Shown one piece after another: positions 32,217 to 40,309 of a stretch of 64,000 bases of DNA. Within the stretch, counting starts at the first letter, position 1; every line of letters starts with the position of its first letter. The stretch comes from a virus. The stretch spans positions 62,001-126,000 of the IMG/VR virus record IMGVR_UViG_3300047494_000112. One strand, written 5' to 3'. A program made the translations under genes and the position numbers. The notes under the pieces were generated by a model. The model was not told the DNA's origin. It did not search any database and worked only from the letters and a program-made list of their open reading frames with translations.

Positions 32217-32913
32217 CCTTACTGTAGATAAACCTTTTTCACTATTTAATGAAATGTTTTGGGCTAATCATAAGCTAATGAGCTATCGTGACTTTATCCT
32301 TGATCAATATACAGAGAAAAATAGATTATATCATGGGCTATACCATATTGCACAAATGTTCCAATGCCATAAGCAAATGACAAAAAATAATCAAAGCTAT
32401 ATTTCTGGCACTAATGTTGATAGAATAATATACGCAATTCTATATCATGATATTGTATATGATGCCAAAGCGCCTTGTAATCAAAATGAAGAGCAATCAG
32501 CAGCTTTGTGGCTAAAACATTTTCATGATCAAGAGGATGAATCTACAGTAGCTGTTGTGCATGAGATGATTACTGCTACATCTGGCCATTTAGCACAACA
32601 TCAATGTGACGACCTGACTAGCTGTTTTCTAGATTTGGACCTGTGTTCTTTAGCTGCTCCGTACAAAGAATTTGAATTGAATAACTGCCTAATTCGATTA
32701 GAGTATTCACATGTACCGGATCTTGATTATCACCGTGCTGATTTTTTGAAGGCTTTGTTAAAGAAACCAAAAATATATAGACACCAAGCCTTTGAATTCT
32801 TTGAACCTATTGCTAGATATAACATTGGCAAGCTATTAGCCACGTACTCTGCAACTCCTAATATTTCATCAGGTTTAGGCTTGCCTATTACAGATAATGT
32901 TCAAGCTTACTAG
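32197..32913 (+). CDS. HD-superfamily phosphohydrolase (COG4339-like)
   Basis: 238 residues from TTG, supported by GGAG eight bases upstream. Motifs: NRLYHGLYHIAQMF (first His), YAILYHDIVYDAKA (HD pair), NQNEEQSAALW, and FLDLDLCSLA (last Asp). This is the predicted metal-dependent HD phosphohydrolase pattern with the conserved R-x-Y-H and N-E-x2-S-A boxes. Substrate unknown, probably a nucleotide. Confidence 0.82.
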   Translation: MSAFSIDLTVDKPFSLFNEMFWANHKLMSYRDFILDQYTEKNRLYHGLYHIAQMFQCHKQMTKNNQSYISGTNVDRIIYAILYHDIVYDAKAPCNQNEEQSAALWLKHFHDQEDESTVAVVHEMITATSGHLAQHQCDDLTSCFLDLDLCSLAAPYKEFELNNCLIRLEYSHVPDLDYHRADFLKALLKKPKIYRHQAFEFFEPIARYNIGKLLATYSATPNISSGLGLPITDNVQAY

Positions 32914-32922
32914 GAAATAAAA

Positions 32923-33387
32923 ATGAAAATCATATATCGTACTGGTAGCCTGCTTGATTTCAAAGGCATGTACATTTGTCATTCTTGCAATATAAAGGGT
33001 GGCTTTAAATCTGGAGTAGCTGGTGTCATACGAAAAGAAATGCCTGAGGTACATGAAGCTTACCTTGAGCTGTTTAATAAAGGCGGCATTAAATTAGGAG
33101 AAGTGCAGTGGGTACAAACCAATTCAGGAAAAGAGGTAGGTAACATGTTTTGCCAGCCTGAATATGGCTATGATGGAAAGCGATATGTTTCATACGATGC
33201 AATAGATGATGCCATTAAACAGATAAATGAAGACTGTGCTGATTTCAAGGTTGCTTTTCCTTTGATTGGCGCGGGTCTTGGAGGAGGCGATTGGAACATC
33301 ATTGAGATGATAATTGAAAGGAATGCTAAACACTTTTCTCCTGTTGTTTATACATTAGATGGAGTTATACCTTATGGCAATGAATAG
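32923..33387 (+). CDS. Macro-domain (ADP-ribose-binding) protein
   Basis: 154 residues: KIIYRTGSLLDFKGMYICHSCN, GGFKSGVAGVIRKEMPE, VGNMFCQPEYG and FPLIGAGLGGGDW. These are the macro-domain nucleotide-binding loops in order. Such phage proteins can hydrolyse ADP-ribose-1''-phosphate, a tRNA-splicing by-product in eukaryotes, or reverse ADP-ribosylation; which applies here is unknown. Confidence 0.88.
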   Translation: MKIIYRTGSLLDFKGMYICHSCNIKGGFKSGVAGVIRKEMPEVHEAYLELFNKGGIKLGEVQWVQTNSGKEVGNMFCQPEYGYDGKRYVSYDAIDDAIKQINEDCADFKVAFPLIGAGLGGGDWNIIEMIIERNAKHFSPVVYTLDGVIPYGNE

Positions 33388-33670
33388 GCTACAGTACCTT
33401 TTAGGTAAACTAGCAGAAGAGTGCAATGAGGTAGGACAACGCTGTTCTAAAGCAATGCAATTTGGTTTAGATGAAGTTCAGGAACTTCAACACCTGACAA
33501 ATAAAGAAAGACTAGAGCTAGAATTTAATGATATTCTAGTCATTGCTTTGCTACTGCATGATGAGTTTGGTTTCAATAATCGGAGACTAACCTCAAGCTA
33601 CATTGAAGTAAAGAAAGCAAAAATTGAGAAATACTACCTCTATTCCAAATCACTAGGAATGGTTGAATAA
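33374..33670 (+). CDS. MazG-like NTP pyrophosphohydrolase
   Basis: 98 residues from an ATG with GGAG nine bases upstream. LGKLAEECNEVGQRCSKA and LELEFNDILVIALLL give the E-x2-E..E-x2-D metal ligands of all-alpha NTP pyrophosphatases. Phage MazG proteins hydrolyse (d)NTPs or alarmones. The start lies inside the end of the macro-domain gene. Confidence 0.8.
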   Translation: MAMNRLQYLLGKLAEECNEVGQRCSKAMQFGLDEVQELQHLTNKERLELEFNDILVIALLLHDEFGFNNRRLTSSYIEVKKAKIEKYYLYSKSLGMVE

Positions 33671-33685
33671 TCTAGGATTAGTAAT

Positions 33686-34699
33686 TTGAGACTACCTACA
33701 ACAGATGAGTGGCTTAATAGCAAAACTCTTGAGAAAATTGTGCAAGCTGTACAAGCCACCACAATTATAGCAAAAAAGAAGCATGATTTTCGTGTAAGTT
33801 CATTACCTTACTGTCCTTTGCTTGAATTAGTAGCCAGAAAAGAGCTTGAGCAAACAGAAGAAATGGAATATGACTCTCATTTCTATTTTGCAATCGGTAA
33901 CGCGCTCCATTCGCTCTTTCAGAAATTTTCTAGAGACGCCAAAGGTGTGACCTTAATTGGTGATTGGAAATGCTCAAAGATAATTAGCATCAAACAAGAC
34001 TCTAATCCTCCATCTGAAACAATCACAAAATGTGCTCAAGCTTATCAATTTTGTAGCAATAAATCTGCAAAGAAAAGACATTCTTGTCCGCATAAATTGA
34101 AAGATTGTAAAGGTGACTTTGAATATGTAGAGCTAACTCTTTATTACAATGGTTTATCAGGTCACTGCGATTTACTTTTCAAAGTTGATGGTAAATATTA
34201 TCTAGTAGATATAAAAACTACCTCAACTTTTTTATTCGACTCAACCAAACTGGCATTAGACAAAGGCTATTATCCAGCTAAAAAATATTTTCATCAAATT
34301 GAATCATACGCAGTAATGCTTGAAAAACAATTTGACATTAAAATCGAGCAGTATGCCATTCTATACGTTTCACGAGACAGGACCAGCACAAAAAGAAAAG
34401 GTCATATGCTGTTTGTTCGTAAATTAAATAATAGAATGAGAAGAGAGCGTTGGGAGTTATTAGATAAACAAACAGCCAATAACAAATTGGTTGAAAAATA
34501 CGAAAAATCCCAAAGCAAAAAGTTGCTAACTAAGATATGGGAAAATCGTCCCTGTCAAAAGCCTTCTGACTACAAGAATGAAATGGGCCCCAAATTCTTT
34601 GACAAGGTTTGTACGTTTCACAAGGACAAGACCTGCTATAGCGGCAAAATTATAAAGACAATAGAGAAAATGTATTCAAACAAAACTGCATCTATCTAA
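33686..34699 (+). CDS. PD-(D/E)XK nuclease (Cas4/RecB-like)
   Basis: 337 residues from TTG with AGGA upstream. The catalytic core is GLSGHCDLLFKVDGKYYLVDIKTT (Asp and D-I-K) given here in two parts GLSGHCDLLF and YYLVDIKTT, followed by FHQIESYAVML (Q-x3-Y, RecB motif). A Cys set (KCAQAYQFC..HSCPHKLKDC and a distal CTFHKDKTC) may hold an iron-sulphur cluster as in Cas4. Likely a DNA exonuclease for recombination. No Cas1 or CRISPR array is nearby. Confidence 0.8.
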   Translation: MRLPTTDEWLNSKTLEKIVQAVQATTIIAKKKHDFRVSSLPYCPLLELVARKELEQTEEMEYDSHFYFAIGNALHSLFQKFSRDAKGVTLIGDWKCSKIISIKQDSNPPSETITKCAQAYQFCSNKSAKKRHSCPHKLKDCKGDFEYVELTLYYNGLSGHCDLLFKVDGKYYLVDIKTTSTFLFDSTKLALDKGYYPAKKYFHQIESYAVMLEKQFDIKIEQYAILYVSRDRTSTKRKGHMLFVRKLNNRMRRERWELLDKQTANNKLVEKYEKSQSKKLLTKIWENRPCQKPSDYKNEMGPKFFDKVCTFHKDKTCYSGKIIKTIEKMYSNKTASI

Positions 34700-34709
34700 G
34701 GAATTAGTC

Positions 34710-35237
34710 ATGATACTTTCAGCTCAATCTATTCGTCGCCTTTGTAAATATGAATATCCTAATAAACTACCTCAGGTGCCCTTGTTGGCACCTTATTCTG
34801 AAAGTGCTGTTAATTCAGGTATGACCTTTGGCCTTTCATCAGCTGGATATGATATTCGTATTGACCAGGATGTTACCTTATATCCTATCACGCTTGGTAA
34901 TCTTATGCTTAAAGCTATTGGTGTTAAACGCTCTTCTTTTGCTTTAGCAAGCTCAATTGAGAAATTTACTATTCCCAAGCATCTTATGCCGTTAGTAATG
35001 GATAAATCAACCTGGGCACGTAGAGGGTTAAGCGTTTTCAACACCTGTGCTGAACCAGGATGGACTGGCTGGCTAACCTTAGAATTAGCTAATAAAAGTG
35101 AGCACGTTTTGGAGATAAGAAAAGGAATGCCTATTGCTCAAATTGTATTCTTTGAGTTAGATCATCCTACTTGTCAACCCTATCAAGGAAAATATCAGCA
35201 TCAAGCTAGAGGTCCTCAACCGGCAATATTAGCATGA
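34710..35237 (+). CDS. dcd: dCTP deaminase
   Basis: 175 residues. MILSAQSIRRLC, LSSAGYDIRIDQDV, DKSTWARRGLSVFNT, EPGWTGWLTLELANKS and GMPIAQIVFFELD match the dCTP deaminase/dUTPase fold, with the S-x-A-R/K and T-x-A/E-P-G boxes of Dcd. It makes dUTP from dCTP for dTMP synthesis; some are bifunctional and give dUMP. AAGGA precedes the ATG. Confidence 0.9.
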   Translation: MILSAQSIRRLCKYEYPNKLPQVPLLAPYSESAVNSGMTFGLSSAGYDIRIDQDVTLYPITLGNLMLKAIGVKRSSFALASSIEKFTIPKHLMPLVMDKSTWARRGLSVFNTCAEPGWTGWLTLELANKSEHVLEIRKGMPIAQIVFFELDHPTCQPYQGKYQHQARGPQPAILA

Positions 35238-36601
35238 AGCCTACTTTAACAGTATTAGGCTTACAGAGTAGCTCAAAGCATTTCATTCCGCACCACAAAA
35301 TTGTACCTAGCTTATATCTAGGTAGATCTAGATCTATAGATCTAGAAACTAAGAGCGTAATGCACACCCAAGAAGCCGTCCAAAATATTGACTTTTGGAC
35401 ATTGGATTGTGATGCTTTTTACGTTGAGGACTCTTTAGGGTGGACTAAACCCCTGGATGTATCAGGAAATCATTTTGACTATTTCAGTGAGTTTCCAAAG
35501 ATATACAGAGTTGCTCATTCACTCTTTGAAGAAGATAATTTTCTAACAAACGGTTGGACCAAGAACAAACAACACGTTTTAGAGATATACAACAACTTAC
35601 TAATTGCCGATCTAATTTGGGTTAGTCCTGTTCTAGTTGAGATATTGCGTAGAACAATGCCTCAGGTATTGTCAAAGCAACAGATACAGCGAATAGAGAA
35701 AAAGTTTGTTGTTCTACCTCCCCCTGACTACTACAAGTTGGATACTATCTCATCTACTGTAGTTCAGCCTTCACGTAGCTTTAAAAAGGGTTTGGTCTTT
35801 CTTTGGAACCACCGCTTAATATCTCTCAAAAATCCAAAAATGTTCTTTGAGGCCATTGAGACATTTCACAAACAGCATAGCAAGGTTCCGATTGAGATTC
35901 GTATCTGTGCATCAGGCACTGAAAAAGAGGCTAGAGCATTTGTTCCTGAGTCTTTGCAAAAAACTGTAGTATATTCACCTTTTATATCTGATCCAAAAGA
36001 GTACTCAAAATTTATTGAAACAGCCAACATTACTATCGGTACCTCACGAATAGAGTCATTTGGTATCTCCGTATTTGATTGTATTCGTCAAGGCATGACC
36101 TATATTAACACTACACCTAACGAAGCCTTTTCAACAATTGCTGGATCACTAACTACAGTTAATCCTAAAGATGTGCCCGATATAATTTGGAAGTTATATT
36201 CTGATCCTAAAAAACGAGCAGACTGGGACAAAAAGAACATACAAGCATTAAACAGTTTACCTAATTTTGATAAAGCAAAGACAATTTTCAGTAACCGTGT
36301 TGATGAAATTGTACATGGTAAAATACAATCAGCAAAGGGCGACAGGTCAGAGAAGCTAAAAACAGCACTAAAAGTGTTAAGCAAAAAAGCTTTGAGCAAG
36401 CAAGACTTGTATCGTACCTTTGGTTGGGAACCAATGACTACATGCCGCAATGCGTTTTGGGGCGGCTATTATTTCTCTTTGAGAAAAAATGGCATTGATA
36501 CAAAGTTGATAAGTAATAAGCTATATTTTTACTCTGATAAGGCTCACCTAAAGAGTATAAATGAAACAAAGATACAAGCGCCGAAAGGATTATTCAAATG
36601 A
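35234..36601 (+). CDS. GT-B glycosyltransferase-like protein
   Basis: 455 residues. The middle shows GLVFLWNHRLISLKNPKMFF, then VYSPFISDPKEYSKFIETANI and IGTSRIESFGISVFDCIRQGM, the donor-binding E-x7-E-like region of GT4-type GT-B enzymes. The C-terminal 100 residues (SKQDLYRTFGWEPMTTCRNA) look like an added nucleic-acid-binding or helical domain. ATG overlaps the dcd stop (ATGA). Acceptor unknown; in this context either DNA hypermodification or a surface glycan is possible. Confidence 0.72.
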   Translation: MKPTLTVLGLQSSSKHFIPHHKIVPSLYLGRSRSIDLETKSVMHTQEAVQNIDFWTLDCDAFYVEDSLGWTKPLDVSGNHFDYFSEFPKIYRVAHSLFEEDNFLTNGWTKNKQHVLEIYNNLLIADLIWVSPVLVEILRRTMPQVLSKQQIQRIEKKFVVLPPPDYYKLDTISSTVVQPSRSFKKGLVFLWNHRLISLKNPKMFFEAIETFHKQHSKVPIEIRICASGTEKEARAFVPESLQKTVVYSPFISDPKEYSKFIETANITIGTSRIESFGISVFDCIRQGMTYINTTPNEAFSTIAGSLTTVNPKDVPDIIWKLYSDPKKRADWDKKNIQALNSLPNFDKAKTIFSNRVDEIVHGKIQSAKGDRSEKLKTALKVLSKKALSKQDLYRTFGWEPMTTCRNAFWGGYYFSLRKNGIDTKLISNKLYFYSDKAHLKSINETKIQAPKGLFK

Positions 36602-37158
36602 CTCATCCGTTCTTCTTGCTATATGATGGCGAGACACGCAAGAAAGCATTAGCTGAATTGCCTGCCATGATTAACAAGGCTAGAGTAATTTTAGATGGCC
36701 ACCCTTTTGTTAATGCTGGATTATACATAGGCCATAGCGGAGGAAAAGACTCTGTTGCAGTCACTTATCTAACTAGGTTAGTTTTTGGTATTTTGCCTAT
36801 TCTTCATTCGGCTAAACCTAAAGGTGAAAATGCCGTTCATCCTGAAGCACAAAAGCTTATATACGCAATGGGTGAACATCGTCCTGTGTTATTGCATCCT
36901 AGAGACGTTGTGCCTCCTCCAGAATATGCTACTCAGATTGATGGCACAAAAATGTGTGAGTTTGATAGGACTGATGGCAGGCATACAGATGTAATGATTG
37001 ATGGAGAGTTAAAAAGCCGAGCCGAAATGACTTGTTATGTTAAAAATGGTCTGTTTGGCAAGAATTTCATTTTTCCAATTTTTGATTGGCAAGATTATCA
37101 CGTTTGGGCTTTGATCTACAAAGAAAACTTGGCCTTTTCCGGAGAGTATTTAGAATGA
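36598..37158 (+). CDS. PP-loop ATPase of PAPS-reductase type
   Basis: 186 residues with the PP-loop AGLYIGHSGGKDSVAVTYL near residue 45, then CEFDRTDGRHTDV and a terminal IFDWQDYHVWALIYKENL, the PAPS-reductase/DndC-like pattern of adenylating enzymes. It is coupled to the glycosyltransferase and the LmbE-like gene by ATGA overlaps. It may serve in base or sugar modification; it lacks the QueC C-terminal zinc Cys cluster, so calling it QueC is not justified. Confidence 0.75.
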   Translation: MTHPFFLLYDGETRKKALAELPAMINKARVILDGHPFVNAGLYIGHSGGKDSVAVTYLTRLVFGILPILHSAKPKGENAVHPEAQKLIYAMGEHRPVLLHPRDVVPPPEYATQIDGTKMCEFDRTDGRHTDVMIDGELKSRAEMTCYVKNGLFGKNFIFPIFDWQDYHVWALIYKENLAFSGEYLE

Positions 37159-37820
37159 AAAACGTTTTAATTATTGCACCCCACATTGATGATGAAATGA
37201 TAGGTTGCTGGTCTGTATTTAATAATCCTGAAAATAACGTTAGCATTGTCTGGCTGTACGAATTAACTGAAGCTAGAATGCTAGAAGGAATGAGCTTGAT
37301 CGGTAAAGCTAAATCCACCTTAGATAAATTGGGTACAGGTGAAGCTGTAGCCTTTAAGCATATTGAAAAATATGTATATGATGAGATATATGTTCCTTCA
37401 AGAAAAGACTCTCATTTAGACCACAAGAAAGCAAACTCTTTATTCAGAAAATATGCTACCCATTTCTATTCAGTAGACATGGTTGATGGAAAATACTTAG
37501 GTGAGAAAGTTTCTGGCCAAAAATGGCGTGCATTGGAGGACTGTTATCCAAGTCAAAAGTCTTTATGGGACACAAACGCAAAATACTATCTGTTTGAGTC
37601 TATAACAATGTGTGATTACGATACCTATGAGACCTTTGAACACTGGGACTACTCTATCACAGTACCTGCTGAGTATTGTTCAGAGTGTCTTGAAGCGATA
37701 AAGTCTAAAAGACGAGGTGAATACAATTCACGAGAGATTATGGATAAACTGCTACAAATTTGCCCAACAGGTAAAGTTACGGTTCAATACAACGAGTTAA
37801 CTCTAGTGGCAGAAGGCTAG
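37155..37820 (+). CDS. LmbE/PIG-L-family deacetylase
   Basis: 221 residues from MKNVLIIAPHIDDEMIGCW (GGAGAG upstream), with the P-H-x-D-D-E zinc and catalytic motif and a downstream SRKDSHLDHKKAN supplying the second His. The family removes N-acetyl groups from GlcNAc-type sugars. Sandwiched between two GT-B glycosyltransferases and a PP-loop ATPase, it suggests building of an amino-sugar product. Confidence 0.85.
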   Translation: MKNVLIIAPHIDDEMIGCWSVFNNPENNVSIVWLYELTEARMLEGMSLIGKAKSTLDKLGTGEAVAFKHIEKYVYDEIYVPSRKDSHLDHKKANSLFRKYATHFYSVDMVDGKYLGEKVSGQKWRALEDCYPSQKSLWDTNAKYYLFESITMCDYDTYETFEHWDYSITVPAEYCSECLEAIKSKRRGEYNSREIMDKLLQICPTGKVTVQYNELTLVAEG

Positions 37821-37822
37821 TC

Positions 37823-38254
37823 ATGAAATACGGAATTGAGGTCGAAGGTAGACTACGTGGTGTCAAAACTTTGTTTATGGATGCAAATGAACCTGTGCAA
37901 AAAGTACTTGATTTTTTGTATAGTGATGAAGGTAGAGGCATAGGTCATATTTATATCTGTGATCATGAGAACACTTTGAATTACAGGCAGGTCGCCTATC
38001 TTTTCAAGGGTTTTCACGTAACATTAGAAGTAAGCAAAGTAGAAGGCCCTGAGTTAAGATTAGGTACAGAAAATCTATCAATCATGTTTAGAATTGACCT
38101 TTGTCCGACAAAAGCAATTTACAAAAGTATCAGTTTACTCAGCAGTCTTTTTGACCAAGTTAAGATTGAAAAAGATAAAAAAGTGTATGTCTTTCCCTTT
38201 AGTAGTGTTATTACAACTTTACCTAATGAGTTTGAAGGTGATGTTGAGATATGA
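37823..38254 (+). CDS. Hypothetical protein, paralogue of the 41.9-kb protein
   Basis: 143 residues: MKYGIEVEGRLRGVKTLFM, GHIYICDHENTLN, KGFHVTLEVSKVEG. The TLF(M/V)..HI(Y/F)..(F/Y)HVTL(E/D) pattern is shared with the protein at 41859-42353, which flanks the same 7-deazaguanine genes. No catalytic motif is recognised. Confidence 0.68.
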   Translation: MKYGIEVEGRLRGVKTLFMDANEPVQKVLDFLYSDEGRGIGHIYICDHENTLNYRQVAYLFKGFHVTLEVSKVEGPELRLGTENLSIMFRIDLCPTKAIYKSISLLSSLFDQVKIEKDKKVYVFPFSSVITTLPNEFEGDVEI

Positions 38255-39366
38255 CCAAAATTTATCTGGTACCTATAGAACCTTTGACTGAACGTTATTC
38301 CGAGTCTTGGTATAGAAATATTCCCGTTGCATTTGAAAATGCTGGTTTTGAGGTAGTTGTAATTGACGGTCATCCATTGTTGAATGACGATATCAAGGTG
38401 GGCACTTTTTTAGATATTTCTAGCACTTGTCACTACAAGGCTAGCCAACTACAAAAAATTGCCAAAATGTTTCATCATGGTGCGATTGATAAAGACTCTG
38501 TTTTCTTTTTCTCGGATATTGAATTTTGGGGAATTGAACAGGTCAGACTATTATCTGACATGAACAAGGTACCGGTGTTTTTAACAGGTTTCTTGCACGC
38601 AGGTTCCTATACTAGAGGGGATGCTTTTGAAATTGCAGCACCATATCAACAATTTACAGAGGTTGGCTGGGTAGCAGCATTAGACATGGTTTTTGTTGGC
38701 TCTGAATATCACAAGCAAGCTTTTTGGGCAAGGCGTCTGAAACCTTTAGGCTTTAATAACGAGTTAATACATAAAATCCATGTTACCAAAAATCCAATGT
38801 TTAAGAGTGATTATACCTTTAAAGGCCTCCCAAAAGAAAAAAGAATGCTGCTAACGAATAGGTTTGATCAAGAGAAAAATTGTGACCTAACAATAGCACT
38901 GTTTGCCAAACTGGCCAAAGAATATCCTGATTGGAAGTTTATTGTCACTACTTCACGAAAGACATTCCGTACAAACTATCCAGAAAAAGACATGGTAAAT
39001 ATCAATCAGTTGATTGAGGAGTCAGGGATAGAGCTAAAAATAGGACTAACAAAAGAGAAATACCATGAAGAGTTAGAGAAAGCAGCAATTGTTGTCTCTC
39101 ACTCACCAGAAGAAAATTATGGCATTTGTGTAGCAGAGAGCGTAATTTACGGCTGTATGCCATTGCTATCAAAATGCGCCTCACATCCATCGTTTGTTGA
39201 TAACGATAATAGGTTAATGTTTTACCTAAATGTACCTGGAGATGATTATGCACAAGCAATACGTTTGATGCACGCTTTTGAGGCTGGCGAGAAATCAACT
39301 CTTAAATTGGATTGGAATGGCATGTCTAACATTATTCAATACATTAACGTCCTGCAAAGGAAATAG
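38251..39366 (+). CDS. GT4-like glycosyltransferase
   Basis: 371 residues. RMLLTNRFDQEKNCDLTIALF (donor-domain start), WKFIVTTSRKTF and VSHSPEENYGICVAESVIYGCMP, the E-x7-E nucleotide-sugar binding motif of GT4. The N-terminal half (FFFSDIEFWGIEQV, FLTGFLHAGSYTRGD) is the acceptor domain. Same operon as the other GT-B enzyme and LmbE protein. Acceptor unknown. Confidence 0.75.
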   Translation: MTKIYLVPIEPLTERYSESWYRNIPVAFENAGFEVVVIDGHPLLNDDIKVGTFLDISSTCHYKASQLQKIAKMFHHGAIDKDSVFFFSDIEFWGIEQVRLLSDMNKVPVFLTGFLHAGSYTRGDAFEIAAPYQQFTEVGWVAALDMVFVGSEYHKQAFWARRLKPLGFNNELIHKIHVTKNPMFKSDYTFKGLPKEKRMLLTNRFDQEKNCDLTIALFAKLAKEYPDWKFIVTTSRKTFRTNYPEKDMVNINQLIEESGIELKIGLTKEKYHEELEKAAIVVSHSPEENYGICVAESVIYGCMPLLSKCASHPSFVDNDNRLMFYLNVPGDDYAQAIRLMHAFEAGEKSTLKLDWNGMSNIIQYINVLQRK

Positions 39367-39368
39367 TA

Positions 39369-39734
39369 ATGAAAACTAGCATTTTTGTAAAGTTTCAGAA
39401 AGAGGGAATACACTGTTATCCAGCTGCGCCAGAAGGCGTGGAATTTCTCAAACATCCTCATCGACACATGTTTCACTTTGAGGTGGAAATTCAGGTTTTC
39501 CACCACGATAGAGATATTGAATTTATTCTTCTTAAACGTGAATTGGAAGCTTTGTATGATGAAAAAGTGCTAGAATTAAACCATCAATCTTGTGAAATGA
39601 TGGCTAGCTCTCTATATGATTATTTAATTGGCAAGTATTCAAAACGCGATATAAAAATTACGGTGTCAGAGGATGGTGAGAATGGCGCAATACTAACCGT
39701 GCCATACGTTGAGAATGAATTTGTAGCTAATTGA
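39369..39734 (+). CDS. QueD/6-pyruvoyltetrahydropterin-synthase-like protein
   Basis: 121 residues, shorter than canonical QueD. FLKHPHRHMFHFEVEIQVF offers the His ligands, SCEMMASSLYDYLIGKY resembles the T-x-E-N/M helix, and VSEDGENGAIL matches the glutamate strand. It directly precedes folE and dpdA. It may be a divergent QueD or an accessory protein, since a clearer QueD lies at 59.9 kb. Confidence 0.6.
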   Translation: MKTSIFVKFQKEGIHCYPAAPEGVEFLKHPHRHMFHFEVEIQVFHHDRDIEFILLKRELEALYDEKVLELNHQSCEMMASSLYDYLIGKYSKRDIKITVSEDGENGAILTVPYVENEFVAN

Positions 39735-39744
39735 GGATATGCTT

Positions 39745-40308
39745 GTGAATAAAGAAGATATACTACCGGAAGTGACAGCATTAATTGCCAAAATGTATCC
39801 AAGTTATTTGGAAGATCCAAATTTGGCAGAGACGCCTGCTAGAATTGCAAAAATGTATTGTGAGGAATTGTTTGCTGGTTCATTTACTGAACCTCCTAAG
39901 CTAACAGTTTTTCCAAATACAAAAAAGTACAATCAGCTTATAATTGTTCCTGATATAAATTTCTCTAGTGTCTGTTCTCACCATTGGCTTTCATTCATGG
40001 GATTTGCAACAATTGGAATTTTATTGAATGAAGATTCTAGTTTTTTGGGACTATCTAAATATGCTCGTTTAGTAGATTGGTTTGCTAGACGTCCTCAGGT
40101 ACAAGAAAATCTAACTGAGGAAATTGCTGATTATATTAATGAGACCTTAAAGCCTGCTGCTTTAGGTGTGTACATCTCTGCAAATCATTTATGTGCAGTT
40201 GTTAGAGGTATAAAACAGCCAACCTCTACAATGATTACTACTGCTCTGCGTGGTGAAATGTTAACCAGCCCGTATCTTAAATCTGAATTTTTGGCTAGAT
40301 GTAAATGA
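39745..40308 (+). CDS. folE: GTP cyclohydrolase I
   Basis: About 187 residues from a GTG with GAGG eight bases upstream (an ATG two codons earlier is an alternative). AETPARIAKMYCEELF, VCSHHWLSFMG (zinc Cys and His), GLSKYARLVDWFARRPQVQE and ISANHLCAVVRG (second zinc Cys) are standard FolE motifs. It converts GTP to dihydroneopterin triphosphate, the first step toward preQ0. Followed at once by dpdA, so its purpose here is most likely DNA 7-deazaguanine synthesis. Confidence 0.93.
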   Translation: MNKEDILPEVTALIAKMYPSYLEDPNLAETPARIAKMYCEELFAGSFTEPPKLTVFPNTKKYNQLIIVPDINFSSVCSHHWLSFMGFATIGILLNEDSSFLGLSKYARLVDWFARRPQVQENLTEEIADYINETLKPAALGVYISANHLCAVVRGIKQPTSTMITTALRGEMLTSPYLKSEFLARCK

Positions 40309-40309
40309 T

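Noticed and set aside
36598-37158. QueC for preQ0 synthesis
   Set aside because: The PP-loop reads SGGKDSV as in PAPS reductases, and the four-Cys zinc cluster of QueC is missing.
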